The notes under the pieces were generated by a model, which saw only the letters and a list, made by a program, of their open reading frames with translations, ran no database searches and was not told where the DNA came from. DNA of 33,604 nt from a virus, in the IMG/VR virus record IMGVR_UViG_3300020051_000053, positions 1 to 33,604 of that record; one strand, 5' to 3'. The translations under genes and the position numbers were made by a program. Below, in pieces: positions 6,150 to 12,196 of the stretch (positions are counted from its first letter, which is position 1; the number at the start of each line of letters is the position of its first letter).

Positions 6150-6722
6150 ATGGATTTTTTTGAAGAAAATTCTGGTGAAGGAAATGGGTCAAATTCTTAT
6201 CTTAAGTTTTTGGCAAAAGAAAAGGCGTGGTATATAGGAGAGAATGTCTATGACATGGAATACATCCTACTAGACCCTGATACTATCCAGACTGGTCTGG
6301 GCAGATATTCAGGTGGCTATGAGTTTGAATTCTCTGATATTCCATTTAGTAAAGTCGAAAACAAAGAAGGCTGGAAAAAAGCTTTTAGCGTTTGGGCTTT
6401 CACAAGCGATAAGCAAGTCGTGCAATGGGAACGTGCAGCATGGGGAGAGCTACAAGGCTTTAAGTCCATGTGCGAGAAGTTCTGGATGCAAAAAGCAGCT
6501 AATGAAGGGCAATTGCCTTGCTTTAGATACTTAGGCTCAAGAGGTGTTAAATTCGATTCTGGTTTTTCCAGCGAAGTGCCTGAGTTTGAGTTTGTTGCTT
6601 GGAAACCAAGACCAGCAGAGTTTGTTATTCCTGCTTGGGTAAATGATGAGGATGTGGCAACACCTGTTGCTGAAAGTCCTGTTGAGAAAACAGTGGTAAC
6701 TGATGAAGATATACCATTTTAA
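6150..6722 (+). CDS. Single-stranded DNA-binding protein
   Basis: This 190-aa protein has AGGAG 7 bases before the start. It contains an aromatic-rich beta region (GQLPCFRYLGSRGV, FEFVAWKPRPAEFVIPAW) and a Pro/Val/Glu-rich linker that ends in ...VVTDEDIPF. An acidic C-terminus ending D-x-D-I-P-F is the hallmark interaction tip of bacterial and phage SSBs. It would coat single strands and recruit host or phage replication partners through this tip. The core does not read like a standard bacterial OB-fold SSB, so it is probably a divergent phage SSB. Its last base overlaps the ATG of the primase-helicase gene. Confidence 0.8.
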   Translation: MDFFEENSGEGNGSNSYLKFLAKEKAWYIGENVYDMEYILLDPDTIQTGLGRYSGGYEFEFSDIPFSKVENKEGWKKAFSVWAFTSDKQVVQWERAAWGELQGFKSMCEKFWMQKAANEGQLPCFRYLGSRGVKFDSGFSSEVPEFEFVAWKPRPAEFVIPAWVNDEDVATPVAESPVEKTVVTDEDIPF

Positions 6723-8656
6723 TGACAAACGAGGACTGGGCATCAATAGCTAAACCTATTGGCTTAGAATTACTTGGCGAACCAAAGTCTGTAACATCGA
6801 CTGAGGTTCGCTGGGGTACTCATGGCTCTTGGGTTTTGAATATTGAGAAAGGACAATTTTATTCCTTTGAATTGGATCAGGGTGGTGGTACGATGTGGCT
6901 ACTTAAACACTTTGATCAAAGTATTGACGAAACACTTAGACGATTTGGTTTTGGCGATGAGGGAGCAATGTCTAACGACATTCATTTTATCTCCCCAAAA
7001 AAAGAAGCACCTTCATCGCCATCTTTAACCAGAGATAAATTTGTAGAACTCTGGTTGCAGGCAAGCATCAAGTTAAAATATTCTGATGACTTTGCAGTGC
7101 TGAGATTCCCAGAGGGTCATCCTAGAAGCAAAATTAAATATGCACCTTTTAGCAAGCGTGGTGATCTTTGGTATATGAAACGCCCAGAGGGGCTTATGCC
7201 TTTGTATCTATCAGATAAAAGTTCAGACAAGCCTGTGCTCCTTGTAGAAGGCGAGAAGGCAGCCATAGCAGCCGAGCAGATATACGCTGGTCAGGTTGCT
7301 TGTCATCATGGTGGCTGTAAGGGCTGGGATAAAACAGACTGGTCAAGCATCTATGGTAGGCAGGTTTACATATACCCAGATAATGACGAAGCTGGGCTCA
7401 TGTTTGCACAAGAGATATCCACTTATTTAAGAACTAATGGCTGTGAGGTAACTATTGCAAAACCTCATCCAGATTTACCAGAAAAAGGTGATTTACATGA
7501 AGCTAAAGAATTGGGTATTTACAGCGATTCTGATGCTCTTGAGGACTATATTAAAAACACACCAGTAGACAGACCTAAGGGTGCTTTATACTTCGAGAGA
7601 GCTGATCTGGTGATGTCTCAGGTGGATAATCCTGATTGGCTTATTAAAACAGTTGCAGAAAGGTCTAGTTTGCTTGGTGTATTTGGTGCACCTAAGTCTG
7701 GAAAGTCTTTTGTGGCTATTGCTATGGCAGCAGCTATAGCTAATGGTTCTGACTTTTACGGACATAAAGCAAAACGTGCTCCAGTGGTTTATCTATGTGG
7801 CGAGGGTAAGCGTGGGGTCAAACGTAGACTTGCAGCGTGGAATCAATCAAAGGAAAGCCTAGATGGTGCTCCTTTATTCTTATCCAATAGAGGAACTCGA
7901 ATACTTGATCCAGACGAATATGCCAAGCTCATAGCAGAGCTGGATATGATTGCAGCTCAGGAAGGTGAGTTAAGTTGCATCATATTTGATACGCTCAACA
8001 GGAACTTTGGAGCAGGCTCAGAGAACAGCACTGAGGACATGACATTGTTTATTAGTAGGATGGATGAGCTTATCCACAAATACGAAGCTGCTGTGATTAT
8101 AGTCCATCATACAGGACACTCATCTAATGGCAGGCAGCGTGGGAGTTCTGTGCTAGGTGCATCAATGGATTATGAATTTAAGATTGAGCGTAATGATGAT
8201 ACTAAAACTGGCGATACCCACAAAACCATGTTTGTAACGATGGAGCAGACTCTTAATAAAGATGGTATGGGCATGGAGAAGATTAACTTTGAATTTAAAG
8301 AAGTTGAGCTTCTTGGGTTTGAAGATTTGACTTCTGGTTACTTAGAAGTAACAGATCATGTGATTGAGAAGAAGGCAAAGCTAAAAACCACTCATGCTGA
8401 GATTAATAGAGGTCTAAAAAGACTTGCTCTGGATAAGGCGATTGCCGAAGGTGGCAATGAAGAGGATTACACCTTTTCCATTGGTGATCTGGTGGGTGTA
8501 TGCAAGACCCAAGCTGATAATGATATGAAGCGATCTAACATTGCTCAATATATTGGTGAGATGGTGGAGAATGATCAAGTTATTAAAATTGATGAGCAGT
8601 ATCAGTCGATTGAATACAAAAAAATGGTGAAATTCAGTGATAAATTCAGTGCTTAA
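6722..8656 (+). CDS. Bifunctional primase-helicase (TOPRIM plus RecA-like ATPase)
   Basis: This 644-aa protein has three parts. The N-terminal module (W-G-T-H-G-SWVLNIEKGQFYSFELDQGGGTMWLL) is of the kind found before TOPRIM in phage primases and lacks the Cys zinc ligands. The TOPRIM domain contains VEGEKAA (E176) and YPDNDEAG (D220-D222). The RecA/RepA-type ATPase has Walker A GAPKSGKS (322-329), Walker B SCIIFDTLNR and the sensor-like IIVHHTGH. The C-terminal region (about 550-640) is probably a winged helix. It would unwind and prime the phage chromosome. No DNA polymerase gene is visible, so the host replicase is presumably recruited. The iteron block at 8661 follows directly. Confidence 0.9.
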   Translation: MTNEDWASIAKPIGLELLGEPKSVTSTEVRWGTHGSWVLNIEKGQFYSFELDQGGGTMWLLKHFDQSIDETLRRFGFGDEGAMSNDIHFISPKKEAPSSPSLTRDKFVELWLQASIKLKYSDDFAVLRFPEGHPRSKIKYAPFSKRGDLWYMKRPEGLMPLYLSDKSSDKPVLLVEGEKAAIAAEQIYAGQVACHHGGCKGWDKTDWSSIYGRQVYIYPDNDEAGLMFAQEISTYLRTNGCEVTIAKPHPDLPEKGDLHEAKELGIYSDSDALEDYIKNTPVDRPKGALYFERADLVMSQVDNPDWLIKTVAERSSLLGVFGAPKSGKSFVAIAMAAAIANGSDFYGHKAKRAPVVYLCGEGKRGVKRRLAAWNQSKESLDGAPLFLSNRGTRILDPDEYAKLIAELDMIAAQEGELSCIIFDTLNRNFGAGSENSTEDMTLFISRMDELIHKYEAAVIIVHHTGHSSNGRQRGSSVLGASMDYEFKIERNDDTKTGDTHKTMFVTMEQTLNKDGMGMEKINFEFKEVELLGFEDLTSGYLEVTDHVIEKKAKLKTTHAEINRGLKRLALDKAIAEGGNEEDYTFSIGDLVGVCKTQADNDMKRSNIAQYIGEMVENDQVIKIDEQYQSIEYKKMVKFSDKFSA

Positions 8657-8660
8657 AAAA

Positions 8661-8790
8661 GTGTATGTAAAATATGTATGTGTGTATGTAAGTGTATGTA
8701 AAATCGTTGAAAAAATGTATGTATGTGTATGTATATCCTAAAGGATACATACACGTACATTCAAACGTACAGACAAAATTTACATACAAA
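8661..8790. other. Iteron and palindrome block, candidate replication origin
   Basis: This non-coding block contains five direct TGTATGTA copies (starting 8662, 8683, 8693, 8716, 8726) and two inverted TACATACA copies (8746, 8781). A large palindrome spans 8725-8754: GTGTATGTATATCC, loop TAAA, GGATACATACAC, with a 2-base bulge. Direct-copy spacings are 21, 10, 23 and 10 bases, close to whole helical turns, as expected for a protein-bound array. It lies between the primase-helicase and the next gene. It could be the origin or an operator for the 8798 gene. Confidence 0.6.
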
Positions 8791-8797
8791 TTAAATT

Positions 8798-9304
8798 ATG
8801 AAAACTAAAGAAAAAAAACAATATTCTGCTGAAACTATTAAAAGGTTAGAAGCTTATCAAGATTACAAAAAAGAGTTTCATACCAAATGGGGCGATCAAC
8901 ACAGATTAGATAGATTGGTTGGTGTGGACTTTAGGGTTAAGTTTATGAAAGCAGAGCAATTATTTAAAGCATCAGCACTTGAAAGGAATGATGTAAAAAC
9001 AGTCAAAATGATTGATATGATGTATCGAGCATATGCAGCTTTAGAAGAAGAGATGCAAACTCTGGGCTATAAACCACTTGAACCCCACATACGCTGTTTT
9101 GATTGGGATGGAGTTATTTGGTATGTTACAGACTTAGATTATGAAGTTCCAAGAGCAATGCAACGATATAAGCATGAGGGTAAAGCTAATTTTATTAGCA
9201 TACAAGAGCTGCTTAGATGTGTTCCAAAAGAACTGATGGATATGCGACTTGAATTAGCAATAATGTTTGAGGGCAGTAAGTTTGTGAGGATAGAGAAGAA
9301 ATGA
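8798..9304 (+). CDS. Hypothetical protein downstream of the candidate origin
   Basis: This 168-aa protein has a strongly basic, helical N-terminus (MKTKEKKQYSAETIKRLEAY) and a central helical part (KAEQLFKASALERNDVKTVKMIDMMYRAYAALEEEM). A compact C-terminal region reads HIRCFDWDGVIWYVTDLDYEV. It has no clear ribosome-binding site; the start follows the iteron block by 7 bases. No family recognised. Being directly downstream of the repeats, it could be regulated by, or bind, that block; this is inference from position. Confidence 0.7.
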   Translation: MKTKEKKQYSAETIKRLEAYQDYKKEFHTKWGDQHRLDRLVGVDFRVKFMKAEQLFKASALERNDVKTVKMIDMMYRAYAALEEEMQTLGYKPLEPHIRCFDWDGVIWYVTDLDYEVPRAMQRYKHEGKANFISIQELLRCVPKELMDMRLELAIMFEGSKFVRIEKK

Positions 9305-9384
9305 TTACACTATGGCTTATACCAGTATTTATTATTCTTTGGGGCTTAACCTTTTACTACATGACAGAGGATGATGATGAGTAA
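9301..9384 (+). CDS. 27-aa membrane microprotein
   Basis: It starts at ATG 9301 in an ATGA overlap with the previous stop. The product is MITLWLIPVFIILWGLTFYY followed by the acidic tail MTEDDDE, a single membrane span with an acidic cytoplasmic or exported end. It overlaps the next small gene by 8 bases. Coupled overlaps on both sides support translation. Function unknown. Confidence 0.5.
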   Translation: MITLWLIPVFIILWGLTFYYMTEDDDE

Positions 9385-9502
9385 GGGTAGCAAGCGTAGA
9401 CCAGAGAAGGGAACACAATACCAAGACAACTGGGAAAAGATATTTAACAAAAAGAAAAGGAAAAAAGATGCCAATAAAGATAAGCAAATCACAAAAGGTT
9501 AG
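9377..9502 (+). CDS. Small basic phage protein (41 aa)
   Basis: The frame starts at ATG 9377 inside the previous gene. It encodes MSKGSKRRPEKGTQYQDNWEKIF followed by a lysine-rich tail. The 'GSKRRP....Y..NW..IF' pattern recurs in small conserved proteins of many unrelated phages (from memory, not searched), which supports this short gene being real. Its 3' end overlaps the next gene by 35 bases. Function unknown; the basic character would suit nucleic-acid binding. Confidence 0.6.
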   Translation: MSKGSKRRPEKGTQYQDNWEKIFNKKKRKKDANKDKQITKG

Positions 9503-9650
9503 AGACAGACAAACAGGCAGGGTGAGCACCACTCATTATTATGCTAAGTGCACTAGCACCAAAGAGTTGAAGGATATGATTGATAACCCATCAACTAAAC
9601 CTAAGATCAAGCAGAAATGTAGAAATGAATTAATAAGGAGAATGAAATGA
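9468..9650 (+). CDS. Small basic phage protein (60 aa)
   Basis: It encodes MPIKISKSQKVRDRQTGRVS, then TTHYYAKCTSTKELKDMIDN and a basic C-terminus ending RRMK. The 'K..VRDR.TG..TT.YY.KCTST.EL' plan is a small conserved phage protein type of unknown function. The last 15 bases (9636-9650) form the left copy of a direct repeat that recurs at the end of the next gene. It overlaps that gene by 4 bases (ATGA). Confidence 0.65.
   Translation: MPIKISKSQKVRDRQTGRVSTTHYYAKCTSTKELKDMIDNPSTKPKIKQKCRNELIRRMK
9636..9650 (+). repeat. 15-bp direct repeat, left copy (ribosome-binding site/stop/start junction)
   Basis: AGGAGAATGAAATGA at 9636-9650 is repeated exactly at 10550-10564. Each copy contains a Shine-Dalgarno sequence, the codons for a terminal R-M-K, the TGA stop and the overlapping next ATG. 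The repeats bound the AT-rich gene 9647-10564. Confidence 0.9.
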
Positions 9651-10564
9651 ATAAAGTTATGTTGCAAAAGGTTATTAACTATCCTGATTTAAAAAACAAC
9701 CCAAAGAAAAAAGATAAAGATTTTCGTATGGAAATTTTTAACGATATTACACCAGAAAACGCCAAAGACATTGATGAAAAACTAACGCTCATGGTTAAGG
9801 AACTTGGAGATGATATACAAACATCTTCTAAGTTTTTTATAACCTCTAATTTAAATAATTTTGTTATTGAAAATTGTAAACTAATTTTGCAGTCAGAAAA
9901 AATACAACAAGAATTTAAACTACCATTTGATAAGCCTTTGTTATTGCAAAACGAATCTTACAACAACTTTACTGTATTAATAAGACCAATATTTAATGAG
10001 CTGGAAGATAGTCATTTTTGTGCTGAATTTTTTCAAAAAGATGAAAACAATAAAATATGCTTAAATGGTGCTGCATTAGCTTTTAATAAAAATATTTTTA
10101 ATAACAATAAACCAGCTTATAACAATTTTAAAAGTTTATATCTTTCTAATAATTTTGTTCCAAGCGAACAATGGGAGCACAATAGAGCACAACTCGTTAC
10201 TGTTACTATATTAAGTTATTTATGCTCAACAAGTTTACAGGATGATTTAAATATTTTTGAAACAAAAAATATAAAAGGTCTTAAGGGAATTAAAACCAAT
10301 ACAAGAGAATATTCTTATAGAAATTTTTTATCTAAGCCAATGTATGAGCACAAGATTTTAAATTTAAACATAGGAATACCTAATGAGAACATATCTAAAA
10401 ACAATAAATCAAATGGGTATAAAAAAAGATTGCATGAGGTCAGAGGGCATTTGAGAAAACTTAAAACTGGAAAAATATGTTGGGTTACAAACCACAAAAG
10501 AGGAGATAGCAGTCTAGGAATAATAACCAAAGATTACAATTTAGATTATAGGAGAATGAAATGA
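9647..10564 (+). CDS. Lysine/asparagine-rich hypothetical protein in a repeat-bounded cassette
   Basis: This 305-aa protein has no recognised enzymatic motif. The body is rich in Lys, Asn and Phe and noticeably more AT-rich than its neighbours. The C-terminal 45 residues contain a distinct, conserved-looking module: H-E-VRGHLRKLKTGKICWVTNHKRG followed by DSSLGIITKDY. I associate this 'H.VRGH.R.LK.GK..WV..H.RGD' pattern with C-terminal domains of uncharacterised phage proteins, but cannot name it. The gene is bounded by identical 15-bp sequences, so its removal would leave the flanking genes perfectly joined. This and its composition suggest acquisition as a module. Confidence 0.75.
   Translation: MNKVMLQKVINYPDLKNNPKKKDKDFRMEIFNDITPENAKDIDEKLTLMVKELGDDIQTSSKFFITSNLNNFVIENCKLILQSEKIQQEFKLPFDKPLLLQNESYNNFTVLIRPIFNELEDSHFCAEFFQKDENNKICLNGAALAFNKNIFNNNKPAYNNFKSLYLSNNFVPSEQWEHNRAQLVTVTILSYLCSTSLQDDLNIFETKNIKGLKGIKTNTREYSYRNFLSKPMYEHKILNLNIGIPNENISKNNKSNGYKKRLHEVRGHLRKLKTGKICWVTNHKRGDSSLGIITKDYNLDYRRMK
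10550..10564 (+). repeat. 15-bp direct repeat, right copy
   Basis: It is identical to 9636-9650. It places an AGGAG ribosome-binding site and ATGA stop/start in front of the DUF3310 gene. Confidence 0.9.
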
Positions 10565-10788
10565 GCAAAGATATGGTAAACCATCCACCACATTACAATC
10601 ACAATGAGGGTGGCTTAGAATGTATTGACTATATCAAGCAACAGCTTGGTGCTTCATTCCCTTCCTATCTGGAAGGTAGCATCATAAAATATATACACAG
10701 GCACAAATATAAGGATGCCAACATACAGGACTTAGAGAAAGCCCAGTGGTATCTGAACAAGCTCATAGAGCACTACAAAAACTTATGA
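10561..10788 (+). CDS. DUF3310 protein (phage T7 gp1.7-related nucleotide kinase family)
   Basis: This 75-aa protein carries the DUF3310 signature: VNHPPHYNHNEGGLECIDYI, then LEGSIIKYIHRHKYKD and DLEKAQWYLNKLIEHY. The family includes the C-terminal part of T7 gp1.7, a nucleotide kinase, but most short members have no proven activity. The core here is complete (H-P-P-H-Y ... E-C-I-D ... K-Y-I-x-R-H-K ... D-L-x-K-A-x-W-Y-L). A role in nucleotide metabolism is likely but not certain. It overlaps the next gene through ATGA at 10785. Confidence 0.88.
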   Translation: MSKDMVNHPPHYNHNEGGLECIDYIKQQLGASFPSYLEGSIIKYIHRHKYKDANIQDLEKAQWYLNKLIEHYKNL

Positions 10789-10943
10789 ATATAGATAAAG
10801 ATAAATTGAAAAAGAAAATAGAACAGGGTAAGTCATCACATGACATAGCCATGCAGTATGACGTACACCCATCAACAATCAGACGTAAAGCTAAAGAGTT
10901 AGGACTTAAGTTTGAAGCTAAGTCTCATTGGAGAAAGAAATGA
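10785..10943 (+). CDS. Small helix-turn-helix DNA-binding protein
   Basis: A longer frame opens at 10746, but ATG 10785 is chosen because it forms an ATGA overlap with the DUF3310 stop. The 52-aa product reads KLKKKIEQGKSSHDIAMQYD, then VHPSTIRRKAKELGLKFEA, a classic Hin/resolvase-like HTH (G-x-S-x-x-x-I-A-x-x-x-x-V-x-x-S-T-I-R-R). It could be a transcription regulator or a DNA-binding accessory for packaging. It is the only clear HTH regulator apart from TerS, and it ends in an ATGA overlap with the next gene. Confidence 0.7.
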   Translation: MNIDKDKLKKKIEQGKSSHDIAMQYDVHPSTIRRKAKELGLKFEAKSHWRKK

Positions 10944-11539
10944 CAATCACAGTTCAGATAAAATCTAATGAGAAAGAACTTAAAAAGAAGATGGGATTAT
11001 TCCAAAGAAAGAAACTACCTGAAGCAACTGCTAATGCTTTAAATCAGATAGGTGCAAAAGTTGTTAATGCAGAGAGAGCACAGATACAAAAGAGATTAGA
11101 CAGACCCACACCATTTACCATTAAGTCTGTAGATATGCCACAAAAGTTTAGAGCCAAGCCTAAAGATTTATCTGCATTGATATTTATTAAAAGCATTGCA
11201 CAAGATTATCTTAGGTATGTTTATCAGGGTGGAATTGAAAGACCTAAGAAGGCAAAGATATTTGCACCTGTTACATCTGCTGGTGGTGAGAGACTTAACA
11301 GATATGGAAACATCATAGGTCTTAGGGGCAAGAAGATTGATAACAGAAAAGATTTGTTTTTAAATAATAATGCTCTATGGAAGAGAGAGGGAGATGGTGG
11401 ACTAAAGCTAATAGCTGTTGCTAAGAACTTTATCAAGCATAGGAAACTACTAGACTTTTTCAAAATTGGTATAGGTGTTATCAAAAAGAATTATGAAAAA
11501 GAATTAGACAAACAAATAAAAAAAGCGATCAGAAGATGA
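10940..11539 (+). CDS. Putative minor tail/neck protein (gpZ or gp10-like)
   Basis: ATG 10940 (ATGA overlap with the previous stop) is preferred over 10928. The 199-aa basic protein reads KKLPEATANALNQIGAKVVN, then ERAQIQKRLDRPTPFTIKSV and a long basic C-terminus. The N-terminal 'lp.A.a.AlN..g..v...er..i..rld.Ptpft..sv' resembles lambda minor tail protein Z and phage neck/tail-completion proteins of the HK97 gp10 type. Its position before TerS is unusual for such a protein, which normally lies after the capsid gene. No second candidate for this role is seen there. Confidence 0.55.
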   Translation: MTITVQIKSNEKELKKKMGLFQRKKLPEATANALNQIGAKVVNAERAQIQKRLDRPTPFTIKSVDMPQKFRAKPKDLSALIFIKSIAQDYLRYVYQGGIERPKKAKIFAPVTSAGGERLNRYGNIIGLRGKKIDNRKDLFLNNNALWKREGDGGLKLIAVAKNFIKHRKLLDFFKIGIGVIKKNYEKELDKQIKKAIRR

Positions 11540-11680
11540 TGCTTGCAAACCCTTTATATACAAGGCTTCCAGCCACACCCCCCATGTCTAGGTTCTTTGA
11601 CAGCCCTAAAATGCATGAGGGTTGCGAGTTTTTTTATTTTTTAGATCGAGCAAATCTCAATCAAACTTATTTTTTACAAA
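11540..11680. other. Intergenic region before TerS: possible cos region
   Basis: This 141-bp gap holds a locally C/G-rich stretch (about 11564-11625, including a CCCCCC run at 11578-11583) in AT-rich surroundings, a hairpin and a T-rich tract. In phages with gpA/Nu1-type terminases the cos site usually lies just upstream of the small-subunit gene, so this is the most likely packaging site. No overhang sequence can be identified by eye. Confidence 0.4.
11602..11641 (+). terminator. Possible rho-independent terminator before the packaging genes
   Basis: AGCCCT (11602-11607) can pair with AGGGTT (11618-11623, one G-U) around a 10-base loop containing ATGCAT. Five bases later a T7-A-T6 tract follows. 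It would end the replication/early transcript. An alternative pairing of GCAAACCCT (11545-11553) with AGGGTTGC (11618-11625) is also possible. Confidence 0.45.
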
Positions 11681-12196
11681 ATGGCTACACAGGTTGAGTT
11701 AGCAAAACATCTGGGAATGACACCCCAATCAGTTTCTGAGCTGGTAAAAAATGGCGTGTTTACAATTAAAAAAGGCAGGTCTCCTGTTGATATAGATGTT
11801 TGTAGAATTGAATACATTAATCACTTAAGAAAAAACGCCAATCATTTCAAGAAAAGTGGATCAAGTGGAGATATAGTTGAGGAGTCAACCAGACTTAAGA
11901 AATTCCAAGCAGACAAAGCAGAGCTAGAAGTTAATCAGCTTGAAGCTAAACTAATACCAGCAGGGTTGGTCAAAAGCACTTGGAATGATTTTGTTGCTAA
12001 CGCTAAGGCAAAGCTGCTAAATGTGCCAACCAATCTTGCACATCAAGTTTTGGCAGTTGAGAATTTCAGCGAAGCAGAAGATTTAATTAAAAAAAGTATT
12101 TATGAAGCGTTAGAGGAGTTATCTGGAGATGGATTACCAAAAGAATATGCAGAGCGTACTAGAACAAGTACAAAGTCTGTGGAAACCACCAACTGA
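11681..12196 (+). CDS. Terminase small subunit (Nu1-like)
   Basis: This 171-aa protein begins with a winged-helix/HTH: MATQVELAKHLGMTPQSVSE followed by LVKNGVFTIKKGRSPVDIDV, like lambda Nu1. A helical linker and dimerisation region follow (ESTRLKKFQADKAELEVNQLEAKLIPAGLV), in which the 'R.....KA.L..L.....G.lv' pattern is typical of this family. It would recognise the packaging site and recruit TerL. No Shine-Dalgarno sequence lies in front of ATG 11681, and no alternative start exists between the upstream in-frame stop (11642) and it. It overlaps TerL by 68 bases. Confidence 0.85.
   Translation: MATQVELAKHLGMTPQSVSELVKNGVFTIKKGRSPVDIDVCRIEYINHLRKNANHFKKSGSSGDIVEESTRLKKFQADKAELEVNQLEAKLIPAGLVKSTWNDFVANAKAKLLNVPTNLAHQVLAVENFSEAEDLIKKSIYEALEELSGDGLPKEYAERTRTSTKSVETTN

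Noticed and set aside
8070-8078. Perfect DnaA-box sequence TTATCCACA inside the helicase gene (another at 23882-23890)
   Set aside because: Single isolated copies within coding sequence are expected by chance in an AT-rich 33-kb genome; no cluster was seen.
10746-10784. Upstream start for the small HTH protein
   Set aside because: It would overlap DUF3310 by 43 bases with no ribosome-binding site, whereas ATG 10785 forms a typical ATGA coupling.
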